A program made the position numbers and the translations under genes. Of a stretch of DNA of 39,384 nucleotides, positions 32,636-39,384 are shown piece after piece (within the stretch, counting starts at the first letter, position 1; every line of letters starts with the position of its first letter). The stretch lies in assembly GCF_000498575.2 (NCBI RefSeq), contig NZ_AWSQ01000012.1, positions 43,283 through 82,666 of the forward strand, given 5' to 3'. This DNA comes from Pseudomonas taeanensis MS-3 (lineage in GTDB: Bacteria > Pseudomonadota > Gammaproteobacteria > Pseudomonadales > Pseudomonadaceae). The notes under the pieces were generated by a model that worked only from the letters and a program-made list of their open reading frames with translations, searched no databases and was not told the origin of the DNA.

Positions 32636-33321
32636 CCGGGCTCGGGATCTTTCTGGGGCACGCCGGCAATCACGATTGGCATAGCCACATGGCGCATCAA
32701 ATTACCGTCAGTTTGAACGGCAGCTTGACTGTCAAGTCTCCATCCTCGTCGCTGACGGCAAGGGCCATCTGCATCAGGGCGGGAGTTTCCCATCGGATCG
32801 AAGCTGACGAAGTATTGTCGATCTACCTCGACGCGCTGTCGGATGAGGCGCGAGCACTTCCCGATAACGTCGGGGTGGGCATCACGCCGATTGAAATTGG
32901 GGATACAGCAGCGCTGCGAAAATTGCTGAGCAGCGCTGATCCCTCGGCCCATCAGATTCGGCAAATGGTGCGCCGTGTCCTCAACCTTACGACTCCGCCG
33001 GCATCCGATCCGCGACTGCAATCGGTCCTCGCTGCGCTAAAGGCGCCGATTAATGGCCGGCAGGCGCTGGCCATACGTGTTCATCTCTCCCCTACCCGGT
33101 TCTCCCATTGGTTCGTCGAACAGACCGGCCTGCCGCTGCGCAGCTACCGAAAATGGAGTCGTCTGGTCATAGCGCTTCAGCATATCGCCGGCGGAGCCAA
33201 CCTGACTGCCGCCGCCCACGCTGCCGGCTTCGCTGACGCTGCCCACTTTTCCCGCACCTTCCGCGAACTGTTTGGCCTCGACCCGTCATCCGCCTTGGGT
33301 CATGTCAGCCTGAAAGGCTGA
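32587..33321 (+). CDS. AraC-family transcriptional regulator
   Basis: A 244-residue protein with an N-terminal cupin-like sensor region (HDWHSHMAHQITVSLNGSLT ... CIRAGVSHRIEADE) and a C-terminal double helix-turn-helix (LAIRVHLSPTRFSHWFVEQT, GLPLRSYRKWSRLVIALQHI, NLTAAAHAAGFADAAHFSRT, FRELFGLDPS). These are the two AraC DNA-binding helices in order. The likely target is the neighbouring hydroxylase gene, which follows in the same direction after 73 bases, but this is inference. The start at 32587 lacks a strong ribosome site. Confidence 0.9.
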   Translation: MTLPQGVWWRGKAWISPGLGIFLGHAGNHDWHSHMAHQITVSLNGSLTVKSPSSSLTARAICIRAGVSHRIEADEVLSIYLDALSDEARALPDNVGVGITPIEIGDTAALRKLLSSADPSAHQIRQMVRRVLNLTTPPASDPRLQSVLAALKAPINGRQALAIRVHLSPTRFSHWFVEQTGLPLRSYRKWSRLVIALQHIAGGANLTAAAHAAGFADAAHFSRTFRELFGLDPSSALGHVSLKG

Positions 33322-33394
33322 ATTCAGCTTTTCCGTTCAAGCGCCATCACAGGTGATTGGCACAAAGTGGAGTCATCTTAGGGAGGGCTTCACG

Positions 33395-34249
33395 ATGGGC
33401 AATTCACTCAGGTTCATGATCCGTTGGCTCAGCTACCCAGCAATCTTTGGCGGGACCGTAGCTTGGATGATCTGGTTGCTCTACACGGGTATTCCGTATT
33501 GGCCCAGCACGCCGATCATTGCCGCCCTAGGGATTCTACTGGTGGCGCTGCTGGAACGCGTGCAGCCGTTCCGCGGCGACTGGCTGGAGGATCATCACGA
33601 TTCCCTTACCGACATCATCCATATGGTCGTGAACCTGTCCGTGATCCAGTTTACGGCGACCGTTCTGGCCCGGCTGGGCGATTGGGTGCCCGCAGAGATT
33701 CGGGTCTTCCCGACAGAGTTACCGCTGTGGGCTCAGCTGGTCATTGTCGCCGCCGTGCTGGACCTTAGTTTGTACGCCATGCACCGCATCAGCCACCACG
33801 TTCCGTGGCTGTGGCGCTTGCATGAGCCGCATCACAGCGCTGAGCGGCTCTACTGGATGAACGGCGAGCGCAGGCACCCATTGCATGCCGCCATCATGGC
33901 GGGGCCTGGGTTGCTCGTGCTCTTTGCGCTGGGTACCCCTTCGGCGCTCGTGGCCACCTGGTTCGGCATCCTGACGGTGCATTTGGCTTTTCAGCACTCC
34001 AATCTGGACTACTCGCTGGGCTGGCTACGGCGCATCATCGGCGTGGCAGAAACGCATCGCTGGCATCACAAACGCGACTTCGAGGATGCGCAGGTCAATT
34101 TCGGTAAGTTCTTGCTGGTGTGGGATCTGCTGCTTGGGACCTTCAATGACAGCGCAAGCAAGCCCGGCAGCGCCGAAGTAGGACTGCGTGACCGCGACTA
34201 TCCGACAGGCTATGTGGGTCAGCTTGTTGAGCCGTTCAGGAGTCCGTAG
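33395..34249 (+). CDS. Fatty acid hydroxylase/sterol desaturase-family membrane protein
   Basis: A 284-residue membrane di-iron protein. Histidine boxes: MHRISHHVPWLWRLHEPHHS (HxxxHH and HxxHH) and ETHRWHHKRDF. Hydrophobic helices occur near residues 10-50, 75-95 and 165-190. Family members hydroxylate or desaturate lipids or sterols; the substrate is unknown. The start at 33395 is preferred because AGGGAGGG lies just upstream; the in-frame start at 33353 has none. It may be controlled by the AraC protein encoded before it. Confidence 0.9.
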   Translation: MGNSLRFMIRWLSYPAIFGGTVAWMIWLLYTGIPYWPSTPIIAALGILLVALLERVQPFRGDWLEDHHDSLTDIIHMVVNLSVIQFTATVLARLGDWVPAEIRVFPTELPLWAQLVIVAAVLDLSLYAMHRISHHVPWLWRLHEPHHSAERLYWMNGERRHPLHAAIMAGPGLLVLFALGTPSALVATWFGILTVHLAFQHSNLDYSLGWLRRIIGVAETHRWHHKRDFEDAQVNFGKFLLVWDLLLGTFNDSASKPGSAEVGLRDRDYPTGYVGQLVEPFRSP

Positions 34250-34360
34250 CTTGCTCGGTTGCGGTGGCCTTTTCGGAGGCCATACGCCGGTAGCAGACGT
34301 CGCGCGGATTGCGATTGATTGGCGCATCCAATTGACCGGGCCGTTACCCAAGGCGACTTT

Positions 34361-35134
34361 TTATGCCTGCACGTCGTTGCCGAGCAGTTCTGATAGCTGC
34401 AGCAACTCGACCTCGGCATTCCTCAGCGCTGCTTCGGCTGCAACCTGCCAGTGTTGCTGCAAGGGCATGAGATCATTCTCCTGCTGGGACTTTAGACACC
34501 ATTGGAAGTGGTCGTGCCAGTCCCCTAGTGCCGATTGCACACGCTTGAGCGAGGTGGCAGTCTCGACGGAGATCGGTGACAGCTGAGGGTAGGCATCGGT
34601 GGCGTAGCGAGCGCTCTTGGTCAGCAAACGGAGTTCGTGACGATCATGATGGGGATCAGCCAGGGCCGCGTTCAATTGCACCACCTGCTTCAGCAGGCGT
34701 TTCGCGATTCTCTGCTTGATCCGGCGTAGTTGGCCAAGACGTTCAGCTTCACGGAAATCAGACGGCCATGCATCCAGGCGGGCAAAGAACTGATTGAGCG
34801 TCGAGCTTTCCACTATGGCGGCATAGCTAGAACGAGCGATAGCCTGACGCGCATTGGCCTGTTGCCTGAGGCCTTGCCGCACCAATTCGGCGGCCAGCAC
34901 TTCCAGGTCGCGAGCGGGCGTCGTGAGTGAACCGACCTCGGCCGCCGCCGCGTCGAGCAACGCGACGCCATCGAACGCGCGCAAGGGCCGAAGCAAGCTT
35001 CTCAAGCGCCGCAGATTGATGCGCAGGTCATGCAGCGCTTCCTCATCCGTATTGGCTTCCATCCGTGCATAGGCATGGAAGAGCGCCGTTTCTAGAGATA
35101 GCGCTTGGACGACTATCGAGTCGACAAAGGACAT
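34361..35134 (-). CDS. CHAD domain-containing protein
   Basis: A 257-residue helical protein. EALHDLRINLRRLRSLLRPL is the first conserved CHAD helix with its basic residues, and HDRHELRLLTKSARYATDAY is the second His/Lys/Arg-rich motif; LKRVQSALGDWHDHFQWCLK follows as in the family. CHAD domains bind polyphosphate and are often paired with CYTH triphosphatases; none is visible here. The start at 35134 is chosen because GTGGAGGGC precedes it; a longer frame begins at 35161. Confidence 0.88.
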   Translation of the reverse strand: MSFVDSIVVQALSLETALFHAYARMEANTDEEALHDLRINLRRLRSLLRPLRAFDGVALLDAAAAEVGSLTTPARDLEVLAAELVRQGLRQQANARQAIARSSYAAIVESSTLNQFFARLDAWPSDFREAERLGQLRRIKQRIAKRLLKQVVQLNAALADPHHDRHELRLLTKSARYATDAYPQLSPISVETATSLKRVQSALGDWHDHFQWCLKSQQENDLMPLQQHWQVAAEAALRNAEVELLQLSELLGNDVQA

Positions 35135-35260
35135 CTGCCCTCCACTGCAGATATGGAGCACTCAGATTAACTGATGGCGACCATGCTTTCGATAGCTGAA
35201 GTCACTGGCACTAGCCTGACTCGGTGCATCGCTGAAAGCAGAGAGACGCCGTTGTCTGGA

Positions 35261-35578
35261 TCAATCCGTCGGGCCTGCCTGCTGAAACGTGGCAGCGATT
35301 ACCAGTTGCGCCCGCGCCTCAATGATCTCGATCAACTCGCGATGCTTGGTGAACTCCCGCTTGAGCCAGCCGCTGGGTACAAAGTGATGGTCGAGATGAA
35401 CCGCAGTAATCTGGCCATCATCGGCCGCACAGAGCATCACTTGGTGTTCCGAGCTGTCGCCGGCCATGGCGGCCGGCACGAAGACGGCACCCTCGTCGGT
35501 AATCCCGAAGGATCGCCGCCATTCGGGATAGCGCTTTTGTTCAGGATTTGAAACGGCAAACCAATGGATTTTGATCAT
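35261..35578 (-). CDS. DUF1488-like small protein
   Basis: A 105-residue protein. EWRRSFGITDEGAVFVPAAM, HQVMLCAADDGQITAVHLDH and FTKHRELIEIIEARAQLV give the pattern of DUF1488-type proteins: strand-rich core, then F-x-x-HR-x-x-IE-x-x-A at the end. No function is known. A GAGG lies about 9 bases before the ATG. The plus-strand frame over the same bases reads as random. Moderate confidence that it is a gene, lower for the family. Confidence 0.45.
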   Translation of the reverse strand: MIKIHWFAVSNPEQKRYPEWRRSFGITDEGAVFVPAAMAGDSSEHQVMLCAADDGQITAVHLDHHFVPSGWLKREFTKHRELIEIIEARAQLVIAATFQQAGPTD

Positions 35579-35825
35579 CTACTTGGCCTCGAAGGGCAGC
35601 AATGTCGAATGCGGCAGAGGGTCTCCCTCGACCGCTGCGCAAACTTGATCGAGCACGTCCTCGGGCGCGTCGAGTGCGCCGAGGCTTCCAAAGCCAGGAA
35701 CCGCTCCCACGCAATAATGGCACTTTGCCCACAAAATCACCTATTGCGTCAGTATGGCTTTTCCCTTGTGACCCACCCACCCGATAGCGGAAAACCCAAC
35801 CCATGACCCCGTCATGGAGCAAGCC
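35579..35825. other. Gap upstream of relaxase, no gene supported
   Basis: Short open frames on both strands here (for example 35564-35806 plus) have no family features. The GGAG at 35816-35819 is the relaxase ribosome site. The region should hold the relaxase-integrase promoter; no clear -35/-10 pair was identified. Confidence 0.35.
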
Positions 35826-37715
35826 ATGTTTTCTTTCCTGCGCCGCAGAAATGCCCTGCCCTCTACTGGCCATTCTCCATCCGGATACTTACAACCCGCG
35901 CACAGCCAGGAGCTGCTTTCATCACCGCGCCGCCAGAAGCTGCTTGAGAACATCTGGCAGCGCGCATCGCTGTCTCACCAACAGTTCGCCGAGATTTACA
36001 GGAAGCCGTTGGAACGGTTTGCTGAGCTGGTCCAGCAACTCCCTGCTTCGGAAAACCATCACCACGCACACCCTGGTGGAATGTTGGATCACGGCCTCGA
36101 AATCGTCGCCTACGCGCTGAAGATCCGGCAAACATACCTCCTCCCCATAGGGGCTCCGCCTGAATCTCAGTCAGCACAGGCCGAAGCCTGGTCAGCTGCT
36201 GCAGCTTACGGAGCACTGATACACGACCTCGGCAAGATCGCCGTCGATATGCATGTAGAGCTGGAAGGCGGAAAGGCATGGCACCCATGGCATGGCCCAA
36301 TCAGTCGCACGTATCGATTCCGGTACGTGAAGGGGCGTAATTATCAACTACACGGGGCAGCTGCAGCGCTGATTTACTCGCAAATCCTCACACCCAACCT
36401 CCTGGACTGGCTCAGCGGTTTCCCTGAGTTGTGGTCGCAGTTGATCTTCATCCTGGCCGGACAGTACGAGCACGCCGGCATCCTCGGTGAGATCGTGATC
36501 AAAGCCGACCAAGCTTCTGTAGCTCAAGAGCTGGGAGGAAACCCCGAGCGTGCGTTGGCGGCGCCGAAGCAATCGCTACAACGACAGTTGGCCGAAGGCC
36601 TGCGTTTCCTGGTGCGCGAGAAGTACAAGCTGAACCACCCAGAGGGTCCGGCGAATGGCTGGCTGACCCAGGACGCCCTATGGCTTGTCAGCAAACCCAC
36701 AGCGGACCAGCTGAGAGCCTATCTGCTGGCTCAGGGCATAGAGGGTATCCCAAGCTCGAACGCACCATTTTTCAACATGCTGCAGGATCAGGGCGTAATC
36801 CAGACGAACGCCCAGGACAAGGCGATCTGGAAAGCCACCATCGACAATGGCCGCGGCTGGAGAAACACGCTCACTGTACTGAAGCTGTCTCCAGCGCTTA
36901 TCTGGCCAGACGCGAAGGATCGTCCTGCCGGCTTTGCAGGCACACTCGAGCTCGAGGAGGCAGGCGCGCCGGCGGAGGAAACGCTGGCGGGTCAGCCAGT
37001 AGGGCCACAAATCGACAGTCCTGCCGAGATTGAGAACGCGGCCCCCTTCCCCACAGCACACACGAACACCCCTGCGACCACACCACAGGTGTCAACAAAC
37101 CGTGACAACGAAGTAGACGAATTACTGGCACTTTTTGGTAATATCACTTCGACATCAGAAGAGCTAGACACTAGCCAAGGCTCAGCGACCGCCGCCCCCA
37201 CTCCAAAAGAGAGGAATGCGCTCCCACATGAACCTTTTGAGACCGATGACGGGTCTCCAGCATATATCGAAGACAAAGGAATGAAGCCTAGCAGTACGAA
37301 TGAACTGGGACAGGGATTTGTTGACTGGCTTAGAACAGGCATCGCCTCCCGTCGCATAATCATCAACGACACCAAGGCCCTGGTACATACGGTAGCTGGT
37401 ACAGCGATGCTGGTTACCCCGGGCATCTTCAAGCGGTTCGTGCAAGAGTTTCCCGCGATCGAGCAGCAGGCAAAAGTCCAGCAAACCAATGCTTGGCAGC
37501 TTGTCCAGCGCAGCTTCGAGAAACAGAAGTTGCACCGGAAGACCGACAAGAGCCTCAACATCTGGACGTGTGATGTGGTTGGTCCCCGCAAGTCGAAGCA
37601 GCTCCGCGGCTATTTGCTGCGTGATCCCCACACCATCTTCGCCGAGGTCCCGTTCGATAACGTTAGCCTGACGCTAAAAACCGAAGCAGCGGGGCTGAAT
37701 AATGACGCCTCTTGA
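35826..37715 (+). CDS. traI: TraI/MobH-family relaxase of ICE (TIGR03760, PFL_4751 type)
   Basis: A 629-residue protein. The N-terminal TraI_2 domain has the HD-type metal motif HHHAHPGGMLDHGLEIVAYA, later AAYGALIHDLGKIAVDMHVE and WHPWHGPISRTYRF. A variable Pro/Ala-rich linker (about 390-460) leads to a C-terminal winged-helix domain (GQGFVDWLRTGIASRRIIIN ... HTVAGTAMLVTPGIFKRF). MobH relaxases nick oriT of large ICEs. The start at 35826 has GGAG six bases upstream. The 3' end overlaps the integrase gene by 14 bases, so the two are cotranscribed, as in Pf-5 PFGI-1. Confidence 0.9.
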   Translation: MFSFLRRRNALPSTGHSPSGYLQPAHSQELLSSPRRQKLLENIWQRASLSHQQFAEIYRKPLERFAELVQQLPASENHHHAHPGGMLDHGLEIVAYALKIRQTYLLPIGAPPESQSAQAEAWSAAAAYGALIHDLGKIAVDMHVELEGGKAWHPWHGPISRTYRFRYVKGRNYQLHGAAAALIYSQILTPNLLDWLSGFPELWSQLIFILAGQYEHAGILGEIVIKADQASVAQELGGNPERALAAPKQSLQRQLAEGLRFLVREKYKLNHPEGPANGWLTQDALWLVSKPTADQLRAYLLAQGIEGIPSSNAPFFNMLQDQGVIQTNAQDKAIWKATIDNGRGWRNTLTVLKLSPALIWPDAKDRPAGFAGTLELEEAGAPAEETLAGQPVGPQIDSPAEIENAAPFPTAHTNTPATTPQVSTNRDNEVDELLALFGNITSTSEELDTSQGSATAAPTPKERNALPHEPFETDDGSPAYIEDKGMKPSSTNELGQGFVDWLRTGIASRRIIINDTKALVHTVAGTAMLVTPGIFKRFVQEFPAIEQQAKVQQTNAWQLVQRSFEKQKLHRKTDKSLNIWTCDVVGPRKSKQLRGYLLRDPHTIFAEVPFDNVSLTLKTEAAGLNNDAS

Positions 37716-38997
37716 GCTGACCCAGGAATACATCTTTGCGCATGACCTTCGTGCTGCCAGTGCGAAGATCTACCTGGCCGCAACCAAAGCACTGATCAAA
37801 CACTTCGGCGGTGTCGATGTCGAAACGATCGATCACCGCAACATTTTGGCCTGGCGGCGAAAAGTCTTGGAAAATGGTTTGTCCAAACGGAGCTGGAATA
37901 CGTACTCCAACCACCTGCGCACCATCTGGGGGTATGGCCTAGAGCATGGAATCCTGACCCATACCTCGATCAACCCGTTCAAAAAGACCACCGTGATACC
38001 GCCCAAACGACCGAGCAAGACAGTCGCCGGTGACGCTATTCAACGAGCACGGAGTTGGCTCACCTCACTGGTGGACCTAGAGCAATGCACCGGCGACAGG
38101 AGCAAGATCACGCCGGCCTGGTTCTGGCTGGCTACCTTCGAAATGTTCTACTACACAGGCATCCGACTGAATGCCTTGCTCTGTCTGCGTTACAAGGACA
38201 TTGACTGGGACAAGCAGATGATCCTTGTTCGTGGTGAAACCGAGAAAACACACCGTGAATTCTCTGTGCCGATCATGGAGGGTCTGGCACCACACCTACG
38301 GCGCCTCCTGGACGAGGCAAAGGGCGGGGGCTTTGCACCCGAAGACCAGCTGTTCAACGTCAATCGCTTTTCTCGGCATTACCACCGCAAGGAAATGAAC
38401 ATCGACCAGGTGGAAGCGATGTACCGGAAGCTTACCGACAAGATCGGCGTGAGAATGACACCGCACAGGTTTCGCCACACGCTGGCCACGGACCTAATGA
38501 AGCAGCCGGAGCGGAATATCCACCTGACCAAGAGCCTGCTGAATCACACGAACATTGCTACAACGATGAACTACATCGAGGCGGACTACGACCACATGCG
38601 TGCTGTCCTGCATGAGCGCAGCCTTGCCCAGGGCGCTCTAAAGCATGTGCGTCGGGTAGATAGCAGTGGAGCAATACCCCAGCCTACAAATGACCAGGAG
38701 CAGAGGCTTCATAGAGAGCCAGCCAACCAAGCCATTCAACAGATTGAGCACCTTACGTCCAATCGGCAGCCGTGTGAGTCAGGGCAAATGCCTACCGCCC
38801 CGACTGACCGCAGCGCGCTGCCGCTGGAGTTCTCGTCGGTTGATTCGGTTCCGCCCTTCCCACCCGGGGAACTGTTCGAAACCAACATGCTGTTCACGCT
38901 AATAGCGAATATGCAGAGGGCACCATCCTTCAGCCGTCGCAGCAGCGGCACGGCAGGGGGATTTGGACAGACAGCCAATGCTAGAGCATCTCCCTAG
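37702..38997 (+). CDS. ICE tyrosine site-specific integrase
   Basis: A 431-residue tyrosine recombinase. The SAM-like N-terminal core-binding domain (ELTQEYIFAHDLRAASAKIY) precedes the catalytic domain with Arg155 (YTGIRLNALL), His255-x-x-Arg258 (TPHRFRHTLATDL), His282 (LLNHTNIATT) and Tyr291 (MNYIEADY). The 130-residue tail after the Tyr is long and low in recognisable structure. It lies about 370 bases from the presumed tRNA-Lys 3' end, so it is the integrase of this ICE end. All catalytic residues are present. Confidence 0.92.
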   Translation: MTPLELTQEYIFAHDLRAASAKIYLAATKALIKHFGGVDVETIDHRNILAWRRKVLENGLSKRSWNTYSNHLRTIWGYGLEHGILTHTSINPFKKTTVIPPKRPSKTVAGDAIQRARSWLTSLVDLEQCTGDRSKITPAWFWLATFEMFYYTGIRLNALLCLRYKDIDWDKQMILVRGETEKTHREFSVPIMEGLAPHLRRLLDEAKGGGFAPEDQLFNVNRFSRHYHRKEMNIDQVEAMYRKLTDKIGVRMTPHRFRHTLATDLMKQPERNIHLTKSLLNHTNIATTMNYIEADYDHMRAVLHERSLAQGALKHVRRVDSSGAIPQPTNDQEQRLHREPANQAIQQIEHLTSNRQPCESGQMPTAPTDRSALPLEFSSVDSVPPFPPGELFETNMLFTLIANMQRAPSFSRRSSGTAGGFGQTANARASP

Positions 38998-39364
38998 GCT
39001 GTTTTCCGGCGCAGCTACCGACGAACGGCACTTCGCCATCTAAGCCTGATCGCGAGATCTCATTACAGATGCGAGGGATGGTGCCGACTGACGCCTGAAA
39101 AGTGGCGTCAATGACAAGTCGAACGCGTTTCAAAGAAGAGGCAACTGGCCGCAACCCCTGTGATTTTCGGTCACATCGGGGTCGATTTCGCACGCCTACA
39201 GAAAGGAATAAAGCACCAGAAACAGAACAGCCCGCCTAAAAAGGCGGGCTGTTCCATATTGACATCACTCCAGAGCGAATCTAATGTTCGCCCCAGACGG
39301 CTGCAAGACTAGCAAGACGGCACTGCAATACCCTTCCTAGAACTACATACCACCATGGTGAAAA
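38998..39364. other. Integrase-to-tRNA spacer with att-side structure
   Basis: This 367-base stretch has no supported gene; the short minus frame 38981-39193 has no family features. It holds a terminator-like hairpin (39225-39254) and a CCACCAT/ATGGTGG inverted pair (39350-39356, 39364-39370) touching the tRNA CCA end. It should contain integrase arm sites and the attachment core. Confidence 0.5.
39225..39254. terminator. Perfect 12-bp stem hairpin after the integrase
   Basis: GAACAGCCCGCC (39225-39236) and GGCGGGCTGTTC (39243-39254) pair perfectly around TAAAAA. The strong GC stem is terminator-like in either direction; no long T run follows on the plus strand, and on the minus strand TGTTTCT follows. 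Confidence 0.65.
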
Positions 39365-39384
39365 TGGTGGGTCGTGTGGGATTC
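39365..39384 (-). tRNA. 3' end of tRNA-Lys (partial), presumed ICE attachment site
   Basis: Read on the minus strand the last 20 bases are GAATCCCACACGACCCACCA: the end of a T-arm, an acceptor stem CACGACC-type arm, discriminator and encoded CCA. Pseudomonas tRNA-Lys begins GGGTCGT, which pairs with ACGACCC here. PFGI-1-type ICEs integrate at tRNA-Lys, so this is a likely att site. The rest of the gene lies beyond the window, so identity is inferred from 20 bases. Confidence 0.7.

Noticed and set aside
35174..35551. Plus-strand 125-codon ORF opposite the DUF1488-like gene
   Set aside because: No family features; the minus-strand reading has a better protein pattern and a ribosome site.

Overview
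The window reads as part of a mobile catabolic island in a gammaproteobacterium, most likely Pseudomonas or a close relative such as Stutzerimonas. The reasons are the GC-rich coding background, genes of the TOL/nah aromatic pathways, Pseudomonas-type insertion sequences, a PFGI-1/ICEclc-type conjugation module and, at the extreme right edge, what appears to be the 3' end of a lysine tRNA next to the integrase. All names come from reading protein motifs and from memory of families; no database search was possible.

Layout. (1) 1-1978: GC-rich end of a catechol meta-cleavage lower operon: aldolase (dmpG/nahM), oxalocrotonate decarboxylase (dmpH/nahK), tautomerase (dmpI/nahJ) and a NahX-like GlcG/HbpS protein. 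(2) 2120-6162: IS debris, with a headless AraC-type regulator cut by a broken ISL3 transposase, a decayed IS1595-family element with recognisable terminal repeats, and a puzzling 379-codon ORF. (3) 6361-18956: an AT-richer, all-plus-strand catabolic block. It holds a ferredoxin reductase, a XylT-type ferredoxin, an extradiol catechol dioxygenase, a Rieske ferredoxin, alpha and beta subunits of a BenA/BenB-type ring-hydroxylating dioxygenase, and then the TOL upper-pathway order xylW-xylC-xylM-xylA-xylB-xylN. (4) 18957-25000: a mobile-element graveyard containing an IS5-like MITE, a truncated DUF1302 gene, IS66, two head-to-head tyrosine-recombinase stumps, an IS21 end and half istA, and IS630, group II intron, amidohydrolase and integrase scraps. 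(5) 25104-30336: the distal end of an ICE type IV secretion module (TIGR03757, TraU/TIGR03756, TIGR03755, a small membrane protein, TraG, DUF3742). (6) 30341-35578: ICE cargo: a GNAT/DUF1778 toxin-antitoxin pair, a frameshifted CcdA-like gene, a thioredoxin-like ORF, an AraC regulator, a fatty-acid-hydroxylase-family protein, a CHAD protein and a DUF1488-like protein. (7) 35826-39384: TraI/MobH relaxase, tyrosine integrase and the tRNA attachment site.

How it may work: XylMA would hydroxylate the methyl group of a toluene-type substrate, XylB and XylC would oxidise the alcohol and aldehyde to a benzoate, and XylN would aid uptake. The Rieske system would dihydroxylate the benzoate to a catechol (or its precursor diol), the extradiol dioxygenase would open the ring with the XylT-like ferredoxin keeping its iron reduced, and the meta-pathway enzymes would finish the job. 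The block has no recognisable XylL/BenD cis-diol dehydrogenase and no BenC-type reductase. This raises the possibility that the dioxygenase acts on ortho-substituted benzoates, which give catechol directly. The catabolic genes lie inward of the integrase/tRNA end and directly beside a T4SS module cut at its 5' side, so they are plausibly ICE cargo.
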